Source of the DNA: Lagopus muta
Taxonomy: Eukaryota > Chordata > Aves > Galliformes > Phasianidae
Assembly: GCF_023343835.1 (NCBI RefSeq)
Contig: NC_064443.1
Span: 11,222,001 to 11,286,000 of the forward strand
Direction of reading: 5' to 3'
DNA length: 64,000 nucleotides
Positions 38,001-50,000 of the stretch are shown here, piece after piece (the stretch's first letter is position 1; the number at the start of each line of letters is the position of its first letter). Position numbers and translations under genes: made by a program. The notes under the pieces were generated by a model, which was not told the origin of the DNA, did no database searches, and worked only from the letters and a program-made list of their open reading frames with translations.

Positions 38001-41000
38001 TTGCCTGTTTTACTGGCATCGTGTCTCTCTTGTCACCCTGTTAGGAATCCAGTTCAAGCCTGAGGGATCCTCTGTCAGACAGGACAGCTACTTCGTTGTC
38101 TTCCAGGCTTTTGCAAATGAGTGTATTTTTATATGCAAAAACAAGTCTGAACTCTCTTAGAGGAAGGATAGGCAACCTTCTTGTTACTTATTTTTGTAAC
38201 AAATTATCTTGGACAAATGGCAGCTCCTGGAGTTGGGCAGAGCATGCAATATGTTTCCATTAGTTAGAAATCTAATGTTCAGTTCTAAGGTTGAGGGCAT
38301 TTGTTTGAAATGAGGTTAATTGGCATTTTTGTAACTGCCATATGCAAAACATCTCCCTCAGGTTCATGCTCTCAGAGATAGTTAGCTATGACCATTCCTG
38401 CAGTCATTTGATCTATTACAAAGCAATGATAATTCTTTTCCCAAAGAGAATCTGGCTGTCCTGAAGCTTGTAGTTAACATGAGACATAGGTTTAAAACAG
38501 ATGAGTCTTTGGTCATTGCAGGTGAGTTTACAGGTCTTGTGAAGTCACTGACTCACCTCTCAGTCTGGTCATAAAAACAAAGATCTCGAGGTGATAACTG
38601 CATGTGAAGCACATGTTGGTTCCAAGGGTTGGGTTTTCCTTTGGATCACAAATGACGACAATCATCTTTGAGCCTGGAATGTCACCTCTTCACGTCACAC
38701 AGAGGTGACAGTGGAGTTACAGCAAATCTAGAGCGATCTTCAGTCATCTTCCTTCCAAGGGTTGGCAAGAGCTGTCATAAACTACCCCGATAAACTTGTC
38801 CAACCTGTTCTTAGTGTCCATAGGGTAATCTAGTGATGGAGATGCTGGCAGCATGGAAGGGAATCTGTCTCCAGGTTTGACAAGTGTCTTCTGTAGAGCA
38901 TGCTGTGTCTTTTAACAGTGGCACTCTGAGTGGCACCATCTCTAAGAAATTTTTATTTTCACTTTCAGATCATGTCACCATAAAGCTTGTAGTGCGTTTC
39001 CATGACATCTTCATTGCTTCTGTGGACTTCTCTTTCTATGATTGTGCTGCAGTGGCCCTGCTATGGAAATCAGCACCGTGAGCACCTGCTTTTTCTTGTC
39101 TGTGGTTCTAGGGAGGGTGGCTGCCCTGGATCAGCATAGAAACTACTTTTCTATCACTGTTCCAGGTGCCAGAAGTGTGTGAGCAGTCCCTGGGGATGCA
39201 ACTGGTGCGTCCAGCAGCACCTCTGCACCCACAAAGCAGCTTGTGAAGAAGGAACCATTATCTACAATGAAAGGGTGCGTCTCCTACTCAGTCCTTTAGT
39301 GGTGAAGCTTCCTCTTCTGCACATAGCTGTGGGGACTGTATGGAGTGGTTTTGTGCTTGGGTTTTATTCTGTGTTATTACTTTTCTCTTACCCTGCCATA
39401 TTGTTTTTCTTTAGGCCCAGATCCCAACTTCAAGTGTGTTCCCTTCTTCAGCAGCTCCCCTCACTAAGTCCTCTACCGTAGCCCCAACGGTGGCCGTAAA
39501 ACCCATCACTCCCCCTGTGCATGCAGTATCAAGCACTGTGCCCCCCACAGAGCCCAACCACATCACATTCTCTGCTGCCTCCAATTCAATGACTGAGTCT
39601 ACAGAAATCATTAGCAACCCGTACTCAACACTTTCAGCTGAAGCAGCATCTCTCCAGGCCATCACAGAACATCCCCTGCCACCACCAGCAGACAAACCTG
39701 CTGTCACTCTGCCAGGCACAGCTTCTCCTGCTGCATCTATTTTCACCAGCCCAGGCAAAAATGTGGATCATGCAGCCTTGCCAACCATAGGGCCCTCCAC
39801 TGCCCAGGAGCCGTGGCACACAGAGCCACCTACCACTGTAGCAGCTTCTCCTCTGTTCACATCTTCTCCAGCAGTGACACCTTCCCCTCATGTCACCAGT
39901 TTCAGGTGGCCTCTGAGTTCTTTTCCTACCACGGAGGCCCTGACATCTGCCATCCCATCTCCCCAAACCCCTGGCCAGATGCTAGAGGACCCTTCTGCCT
40001 CTAATGACTCTCCTGCCATGCTGGGAACTGAAATACCTGCATCAGATCCTCCACCATCAGCTCCCCAAGATTCGCTGCTGGGGGAGGACACGGAGCTCCA
40101 GGACACAGAGGATTGGATGGATTTGCTGCAGGCTGAAAACGACACATCTCCCTTCTCTGCTTCTACTCTTTTATCGGGTGATGGTGATTCTTCAGAGAGG
40201 GATGTCCCTGACTTACCCAGGATCCTCCACCCTGACCTTGACTATCAGTATGATGCCCCTGGATTTTGGGAGGTAAGCTGCAGAATCTGCTTTTACAGTT
40301 TAAGCTGTACTTACTGGAAAGTTTGATGGGATTTGCTGGTCTGATGTTTCAGCATGTAGAAGTTGTGCTTTCTGAGAAAGTAGGTGACCACTGTAATGTG
40401 TGGGATGAGAAGTGGCAATCTGAAGTTCCCAGGCCTTGTAGAAATGCTGCTGATCTGAAGGTGGCAGCTGCTGTGATGTCCAGGATATTCACAGCTTTCT
40501 GCTATTCACTACTTCAGGCTTGTGCATCGCTTTCTTGTAACTCCCACAGATGTTTCTTTGTCCAGACAGGCTTTGCTTCTCTGTTGGCCTATTGTTTCTT
40601 TGATTTCCTGTATGAGAGGTGTGGAAATCTCTTTCTCTAAAGATGCTGTGTTTATTTCCAGAATGAAGAGCTTAGTTGGGGTCCTGGTGCCTGTCCCTGT
40701 GTGCAAGGAATCCAGGGATCTTCACTGTTTCCAGTCAATGTGGCGAGGAAGATAACCCTGCTTGGAAAGAACTTCCACCTTTACCAGGTAGTTAGCTGCT
40801 ATTTCACATTAGCATTGAGAAACCATATCAGTGCAGAGCACTGTTTGGGCAACCAATCCACTGGACTGCTAAAAATAATTGTCGAAGAAAGTTGTGGCTC
40901 TGCTGAGGTTTTTCCTGTGTTCTAGCAAAAAAACAGCTAGAGGAGTGCCTGACTACTGTGAATAAGCAATTTTGTACTTGGGTTTCTTCCCAGGTAGGAG

Positions 41001-44000
41001 GGCAAGCAGAAAAAGGGAGACCACAGGTGTGCACCAACCTGCTGGGGGTCTGAAAGTATTTGCATTAAGTTGCACCTGTACTGCAGTGCAGATGGCAGTT
41101 CTTGGAATAACTTTCTGCTGAATCTCTGCTAGCTGTTTCTGTCTCCATACACAAAATACAGATCATCTGTTCTCCTTCCTTTCTGGACTGGTAATGCTGA
41201 TGTGGCTATTCCTGTTGTACCTGAAGCTTCCATGGTGGGGAAAACCGGCCCTGGAAAGCTTCATTCCCAGGGTGTGCCTCTGATTAAGGGGGGGAAAAAA
41301 AAAGTTTGCTTCTTAAGATGGAATACGGCTTTGGCAGCCCTTTACAAACATGTGCTTCAGAACACAGCCCACAGACTAATTGTTGGTTTGTATGTTAAAC
41401 TTGACTTCACCACTCAGAGGAGCTGAGCTAGTTGCAGATACTTATCCTCCTTTTTTTGACAAGGCATGCATAAGCAATTTGAGGAAAGGCTTATGGGAGA
41501 GAGAAGAATACACTTGGTATTTCCAAGATGCACTAATCTGTGTGCTCTGCCTTTGTTTCCAGGACCAGCAGTGGGACTATGAGTGTGTCCTGAATTTGGA
41601 AGGGAAGATGATGATGATGGATGCTTATGTGGAAGGGGATGAAGCAAACCAGTCCCTGTGTTACATCACCTGCCAGCTGAACCAGGTGAGGGACTTGTGA
41701 TGGCATTTCACACTGGTACTGATTTTATTCACCTTGTTCATCCAACTGGCTGGGAGGTGAGGTTTCTGAGGAGAAAAGCACGTTTTGCTAAAATATTTGT
41801 GGAGTGTTTAACGCCATAGAGATCTTGTCTGGGGTGCTGCGTCCTGGTGGCACCGGCATTTCAGGCTGCAGAAGCATTGTGTGGTCTGAGCCACGAGATC
41901 TGTTGCTGCGTTTGACGTGGCACAGAACGGTGCTGTGTCAGTCGCTGCTCATTGCAACCTGCTGCTTCTGCTATAGCTGGAACTGCTGCTTAGCACAGTT
42001 TGCAGATCATGACTGCTGTGGCAATGGTTCTTTTGTGTGGGTTTGATGTAGGGCAAGGTTTACAGGCAGAGGTGATCTTCTTACTTTGCAACCTTGCATA
42101 GTCAAAAGAAAAGGAACAACATTAGCTTTTGAGCACACAGGCCCTGCAGACCAATTGTAATCCTACATCCCAAAATTGCAGAAGTGCCAGCTTGAACAAT
42201 TTCCCGAGCAGGTGGCTTGTAATTAGAAATCAGACATTTAAGGATGCAGTTAGGAAGTTAGACAAGTATTGCCATGAGCACACGCTTGTTTGCAGTGTTC
42301 TTCCTGGTGAACCAACGTCTGTTTCTCTTTTTAGAGCTAAGTGGTGACTGAGTGAGCCAGTAAGGACGAGCCCATGCTGCCATTGCCCGAGCTAATGCTC
42401 CTTTGGCTGCATTCATAGAAGCTCCTTATAGGCTGTGCATGATGAATGCTACTTTTTTTGTTTTTTCCAACCTGTTCAGCTAGTGTGTTTGTGCCTCCAT
42501 GAGGTCCTTTACCTTGATGGTTTCTGTCTTTGCAGTACAGCTACACAGCACCTCAACTGGAATTCAATGCTGTGGTGTTTGTGCAGAGGCGGCAGCACCT
42601 TCGAGTGGACAGTGCTGCAGATCTTCACGGTAGGAATGCAACACTTCTCCAAGGGGCAGCATAAGGAATGGAAGGGGAATCGAGAAATCCTCAGCTTTTT
42701 TATATGTGTAGATATTTGGAATCTGTAGTGATCCCATCTCAGGGCAACTGAAGAAAACATACAGCCTGATTTTCATCAGTTTTCACAGAGTGGAGAGGTG
42801 GAGGGGGTGCTGTGTAGGACACCAAATTGCTGAGTTATTCTATGCCTTAGGGGCTGTTTTCACATGCTTCTGGATGTTTCTCTTCCAGTGACTTTCTACA
42901 ACTGCTCTGTGGGACACACTGACTGTAGCCGCTGCCAAACAGCCGACTCAAAGTACAACTGTGTGTGGTGTGGTGGTGACAAGCCCAGCTGTATCTTCAG
43001 GGGCTCCTGCAAGGAAGAGATAGAAGACTCGTGTCCAGCACCTCTCATTCACTCTGTGAGTAACCACCTACTCACTAGTATGTGGCATTGTCCAGTTGAA
43101 ACCGGAAGTCTGTGAGCTCAGAGTGCAAGCAGTGTAGTTCAGTTGTATGTTGGCACATTGGAGAGTACGTTGATCCTATTCCACTGTAATTCCTTGGTGA
43201 TGTGAGGATGCTAGACTTGTGCTGAGCTTTTGTTGTACTGATAGAGAACATTGGGGAATGATGTATTTGTATCTCATGTGAGCTGAAACTGATGTTCCAA
43301 AAGAAGCATAACCATTTAAAAGCTCGGAAAGGATCTGCAGATTGGATCCTCCAACTGTTCTGAGCCAGACTCTGAAACAGATTGGCCCAACTGAGCCTGG
43401 GGTAAAGGAGGGCAAACACTAATGATAGTGGCACAGTGAGGATGTGAAAGGTGAGACAGGTTACTGGGATTAATTATTTTTGTTTGTTTATTTTAAGTGT
43501 TTCTTGCTAACTGCCACATGACAGGTGTCTGTAGCCATGTGTCCCTTTGCTTGTCAGCTTGTCCTCCCTCCAGTGGCACACAACGTCCATGTGCTGCATC
43601 TTGTCTTAGTTCATCTTGGATGCTGCTCAGGGACAGAGCTTTGAAGTTTGTGCAGCATGTGATTCATTGTCTTACTGATGCTGAGGGGGTAATGGTGCTT
43701 GCTGCTTCAATACAAGTAACACGTACCAGCTTGTGCATTCCCATTCTTCAGTAGAGATGCTCTACAGAGTGGTCAGCATGTTGTTGAGGTCAGGCAGAGT
43801 AGTCCTTGCCTATAGAAGTCCACAGTGGATTAATACCCTCTGGGGAATGCTGGCAATGGTGAGGAATAGAAAAGAAGGCTCTGACCATGATACTCTTTAT
43901 GATCTCTCTTCTGAGGATGCGGCCTGGTACTAGTCCTGGTTACCAGAGTGAATCCATAGCGGTGACTGGAGCAGGCAGTTGGTACTGGGGCAGTCGTGCA

Positions 44001-47000
44001 GGGCTCTGTGCTGTAGATCAGGTGCCAGACTGAGGAGGTCTGAGATAATGTGACATTTACACGTGCGCGGGTGTCTTTGCAGGTGTACCCCCTGTCTGGA
44101 CCAGTGGAAGGTGGCACTAGAATCACCATCACTGGCTCAAACCTCGGGCAGAAACATCAAGACATTGCAGACACTGTCACTGTTGCAGGAATTCCCTGTG
44201 CCGTAGATGCTCAAGAGTATGAGATCTCTAGCAGGTAGAGTATCTGCAAACCTCCTCCCAGAGACAGGCGTTGGCTTTTCCCTTGGCTGCCGACACCAGG
44301 CTGAGATTTTGTTGCCTTTTCTGTAGCAAGTATGGAGCCTTGCCCATTCCCTAGGGAGTGCCTCTGAGTGCAGTTGCCTTCTGATTAGTTTCTCCCCAGG
44401 CAGTGACCTTGGAGCGATAACTTGGTGTACAAGGCAATGACCAAACAGTGCTGCCATGTACCCAGCACACTGCTGGGGCCTTGTGGGTTAGCATGCTCAG
44501 GGAGTCTCAGGCTCAGAGCCACTCAGTTTCATGCGTGTGTTCCTAGTCACAGCTTTATTTCAATAAAGCAAAGGATGTGGCTTTTGTAAGTGTCACTGCT
44601 AGGGAAATTTCATATTAACACATGGCAAGGATAAGAATGTGTGACTGGAGGTACAGCACAACTTGTTGCCCTCTGCTTGAGTGAGCATGTCCTTAGACTG
44701 TTATTTTTCACTTGCTGGCTAATCAACCTGCCAAAAACAAATGCAGGGAAAGGATCCTCTTAGCCTGGGACTGACAGGGGAGTCTTGTGGGCACTGTGCC
44801 ACACTTCTGGTTAGCAGTGCCTAGCAGTTACACAGAACCTGTGAAAGTACTGGCTAGGAGGAGGCTGAGAAGGGGAAAGAGATGTGCTGAATCCAGCTTA
44901 TGTCAGTAATAAAGGTAACTGAGTAGCTGGTGTGCCTGGTCAAGGAAGGGCTGTATAACAGGAAAATATAGTCAGGTTTGAGAGATGTGACTGAGGCAAT
45001 TAGGAAACAGGGAGAAGGAGAGAAGAATATTTTCAGGGCAGGTAAGTGGGAGCCTTGGACAAGGGAGGGAAAGGAGCCAAGCAACCAGCAGGAGATGAGG
45101 AGAGAAGAGCAGAGCAATTGTGAGTAACCTCTCATCAGAGCTATCACAAGCCCATTTTTCCATCTCGTGGTATCTGTAGCACCCTTCCCCCAGGGAGTCA
45201 GGTAAGTTCCTGCTGGGAAGTGGCCTGCTATGTTGAGCAGTGTTGTCTGTGCTCTTTGTTTGTCTGGATCCATCTGCTTTCTGTTTTCATCCTAGAATTA
45301 GAGCATAATCTTCCTGGGGTAGCACTGTCTTTGTTCTGTCTGTCACCTGGCATCACAGGTGGTTGGCTTGAAACTGACTCCCTGCACTGCCTAGCTTCAA
45401 ATTCCTGAGCCTTTTTGGTTGGGGGCATATAGCTGTGTATATGGAACTCACTCCTGAGCAAGGCACCGACAAAATTAATGTGTAAGGAAGCTGGCAAAAG
45501 TCTGCTGCAGAACTGAGTTTTTCTGTAGGTAAATCGGTGCCATAACATGGGACTCCTTGCTACTCTCTTTGAAGTATGACCTGATTTTTCACCATATCAG
45601 TTTCTCCCATGCCAAATTACAATGGAGGGACTGGAAAGAATGAAGGGGTGCATATCAAGGGAGCTGGCAGGTGCTAGAGGCTGCTGGCTGAAGAGCAGTG
45701 CCAGCTGGACCTCTTGTCTTGACTTTTGTTCTGCATCAGGCACAGTGCTGATGTGTGGATTGACCACTGCTAGCCCAGCGTCACTCCGGAACTCACTGTT
45801 TGGATCAGCTCTGGTCTGTAGTGGAGTTCTTTGCCTCTCTGTGCAACTGCTACAGTGAGCTTCATCCCTTCTGTCCCACTGTCAGATAGAGTGGCTCATC
45901 TGAATGGCCACCTGCTTTACCTGCCACCCCTGAACCAGCTCGTAAAGGAGTTTCTCCATGTGCAGTTGTGTGTTCTGAGCTCGTGATAAGGCTGCAAGAG
46001 AAGGGAGCTGAGGTTGCCAGGTGGTTTTAGAACATGGCACAGTGGGTACAGCTCATCTTTCCCATGCTGTGACACTGTTCTTGGATTGTCCTGCAGCATC
46101 GTGTGCGTCACCGGTGGGAGCTGGACAGAGAGATTTGGGCACATTGTGGTGGAAGTGCCTGGAGGAGGACGTGGAGTCTCCGAGCATATTTTCACCTATC
46201 AGGTAATACAGCTATCACTTCTTTGATGCCTCTCTCTGTTCTTTCAGTACTTCTGCTGTACAGGAGCGTAAGACACCCTCAGAAACTTGGTGCTGGTGTT
46301 CTTTTTTCTGATTCGCCATTTGTATTCTGGGGGGTGTTTTTTTTCCCTATTGCTAAGATGATAAGAACAGCTCTGGTGCATTGTACTGAGCTATCTTTCT
46401 GATTTGCAGATTTTTGTTTGTGACTTTGTTAGGACCTTGTTAGGGCTTGTGACTTTTTCTTAATCTGAAAACTAAGATCTTGAACAGCCTTTGCTTCTGA
46501 CCTTCAGCAGCTGGCAGTGAGTCTGGAATCACTGTGCATTGCATGGATAGGTTTCCTTTATTTTTAAACACCTTTCTGATAAGTTGTTGATATCTTAAAC
46601 CCAGCAACTATGGAATATTTAAGTAAGATACAATGCTCACTTTTCAACCTTGCTGTACAACTATGAATTAATTGTATGTGACTGGTTGCATGTCTCCATT
46701 ACCCTTGGGAGGAGGAAAAAGAGATGCCTGAAAAGTCTTGGGCTGTTACACTTTTGGCCATATGCTTTGTGTATTGGATTATATTTGTTGTTGTTCTTCG
46801 GTTTCCTGATGACCATTTTTAGGCAAGGTGATGGGAGCTGCGTTCTGTATTGAAGATATGAGTGCAACAGCTATTTGTACTGTGTCATAAAGATTCCCTT
46901 ATTATATTCAATCCATTTCCCAGGAATTGATAATGCTCGATGTGTTTTTTATTGAGATCTGTGCTTTGCAGGCAATGGAATTCTTATAGGCACTTCTTAT

Positions 47001-50000
47001 GGGCATTAGCTATTTGAAAGCTCACACCTGGGCTGCTTTACTGTTGCTGTCTCCCAGCTCCATCTCGTTTAGTCTATCTCACTTTTCATTTATTAGTAGT
47101 GAACTACTTGTCCCAGTCTGTTGCCAGGCCCCCTGAATGTCTGTGCACCATGTCTGTGGGACTGAGTTTTTGTTGCTGTGAATAATTTTATCAAATTTCC
47201 TTTCTCCTTCCCAGGTGACCCAACAACATGTTTAACTGCACAGGTCTTAACACAGATTCTTAGGGCTCCCTGCTGGTAATCTCCTCATCTGCTAGACAAA
47301 CAGACAGTTTATTTGCTACCTTATGTTTCCTATCTTGAGTTCTTAATCCAGTTACTGATCTGAACAATCCCTTTGAACTGTTGATCCTAGGGTTTGTGTG
47401 TGAGGCTTATGGCTTTGCTATTTGCAGCACTGATCTGCCTTTTGCATTTTGTGGAAAAATAAGTCCCTAGCTCACGTTTCTTGCTGGTGTGGTTGGTCCC
47501 CTCCCTCTGCTGCTACCACTCCACAGTAAAAGGAGGTGCAGGACGCTAGGCTGTGATTAGGAATCTATAGCTTGTATTTTCTGAGTGCTGGAGATCCCTG
47601 TTGCTTTCTTTCCTTGCCGTATTTTGTGAGGTCCTTGTCATTCAAGCACTCAAGTTCTCTCTTTTATTCATTTATTTTTTTTCTTTCCCTTTTTCCTTCC
47701 AGAACCCAGAGCTGAAATCCATAGTTCCAACTCAGGGCCCCAAAGCAGGAGGAACCTGCCTTACACTGCTGGGCTCAAAGCTGCTAACTGGACATCCTAA
47801 TGAGATCAGTGTCCTGCTCGGAGACCTCCCTTGCCACATGTAAGATCAGACCTGCCAACGTGCTGGCTGTGCGCTGCCCCAACTTTGCCCTAGAGCCCTG
47901 CAGGGCTGTCAGCATTAGACTTAGAACCTTTCATCATTAAACTTAGGAAGATGGGGGAAGAGGTTCACAGGCTGTCGGTAAGGAGCAAGGCACTGTATTA
48001 TAAAACCTGTCACTTCAGTGGCTCTATGAATCCCTTGTTCTCTTTTTTATCTCTCCAAGCCTCTCGGAGATGACAGAGGATCAGTTGGCATGCCAGACAA
48101 GTCCCAGCAATGTGTCTACAGAACTCCCAGTCACTATCAAATACGGAGACCAGGAGCGGAGGCTGGAAGGTTCCCTCTTCAGATATACTCTAGATCCCAA
48201 TATCACTTTTGCAGAGCCACCCAAAAGCTTTCTCAGGTACAGAGACAGTGCTTGCACTTTCCCCAGGGCTCTGTGCTGTGGTAGGCAGGTACTGCAGCAC
48301 TGCTGGCATGTTTGTTGTGTGGCACGCTGGAGTGATGCCAGGCCTGTAGGAGTGGGCATAAGCAGAGGAGTGGGAACATGGGCAAGACAGAGCTAGCAGT
48401 TAATAGGTGTGTGAGATGAGCTGCTTTTCTCTTCCAGTGGGGGGAGAGTACTCAGAGTTCATGGATACAACTTGGATGTTGTACAGAGCCCCAAGATTCG
48501 AGTTACAGTTTCTCCCTCTGAACGCCGGCGCCGAGGCCTGGGGAGATGGCGCAGAATCATCGCAGACACCGAGTGCCCCAAGGATGCTGTGTGCAGCATC
48601 CAGCAGGTAACAGGCAGAGGGATCGGTGGGGCTGTGGGTGTGTGAGGGCTGGTGTGCTGCATTGCAGGGGTGGATTTCTGTCACTGGGGCATCTGGACCC
48701 GTTGCTCTGCTTGTGTCCTACCGACTAAGTCTTGGCCAAAGCAATGTCTGCCAGGTTAAGAGCTTTCACAAACACTGACATGAATTGGATCTACTTTTGC
48801 TTAGGGATGTTCAACATTTTTCTGCTCTCCAGCTGCCTGTCTTGAGATTGTAACTGTGGAGGTATTGATCTGACCATCAAGACAGCACATCTTGCAGCAG
48901 AATTGAGAATATTTGGTAGCCAAAGTACAAGCGTTTGTATTCATAGTGCAAACAATAGAGGGCTTCCTGTACATAAACTTGGAAGTCTTGCTGAGGTATA
49001 ATCATCTGACATTTCATCTGGCACTCCAAGATACATGGTGAGGATGATGCTTTTCATGTTCTTACATGTACATGAAAGCTTCTCAAACCATGAAGGATGC
49101 TTTTTTTCCATACTAATCCCTTTTGGGTTTTTATTGCACAGATCTGGAGCTCAACGTGTGCCCAGTGGACATGCACTAGTAAAAGCTGTTTCTCCAGTAT
49201 TTTTTGTGACTCTGAATTCCTATGGGGGAAGGGAAAAAAAATGACTCTAGTGCTTTCACCACATGTTGAAAATGTATGTAACCCAACACAGGACACTTCT
49301 TTCACAGAAACATTCAGGTTATTAAGTCTGCCTTGTGTTGGGAGATCTTTGATCTAAAGCTGATGCTACTCCAGAATTTACTGCTGGGGGAATGGCAGAG
49401 CTAATTTCCACTGTTAAGAATTTGGTACTTGCAGCAAAACCAGTGCTCAGAAAACTGTCTTCAGAGGAACCAGGGAATTCCTCAGATCTTGTATTTTCCT
49501 CTCTACAATTAGCAGTTTCTCTGGCATTGCTCCAGATAAAAGGAGCACAGATTGGCCCCAGATTGCTCAGGGCTGGGAGGTATGGCAGAGCTGCAGGAGA
49601 AGTGTTAGTGGTTTCCCCACTGACATTTTTATCTTTGCTTTTAGTTTGAAGAACCATGTCTTGTTAACTCCTCCTACCTGATCCTGTGCAAAACTCCAGC
49701 CATTAACCTGCTACTGCGGAGTGTCCACATCAAGCTGGAATTTATTCTGGATAATCTGAGCTTTGATTTCAACTCATTGCATCCCATGCCCTTCTCTTAC
49801 GAAGTCAACCCCATCCTCAAGCCGCTGAATGCTGAAGATCCTGCCAAGCCCTATCGTCACAAGCCTGGAAGTGTGATTTCTGTGGAGGTAACACAAGAAA
49901 TAACATATGCTGTACAAAATTGTTGATAACCTTAGACTGTTGTAAATTGGTGTCGTGCAGCATCCAGTGTTTTAAAGCATTTGACAGGCTTGCAGCCCGT

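Larger units (their letters stand above)
36250..38968 (+). other. PLXNB1 intron after coding exon 6
   Basis: 2.7 kb, carrying a 21-nt A tract at 36644-36664 and diverged CR1-like repeat remnants from about 37.35 to 38.06 kb and 38.69 to 38.86 kb. No exon candidate I would defend. Confidence 0.75.

Noticed and set aside
39411..39966. Minus-strand frames opposite the Ser/Thr/Pro linker exon
   Set aside because: Antisense shadows of a compositionally biased exon; the + strand reading continues the plexin frame with good splice sites.
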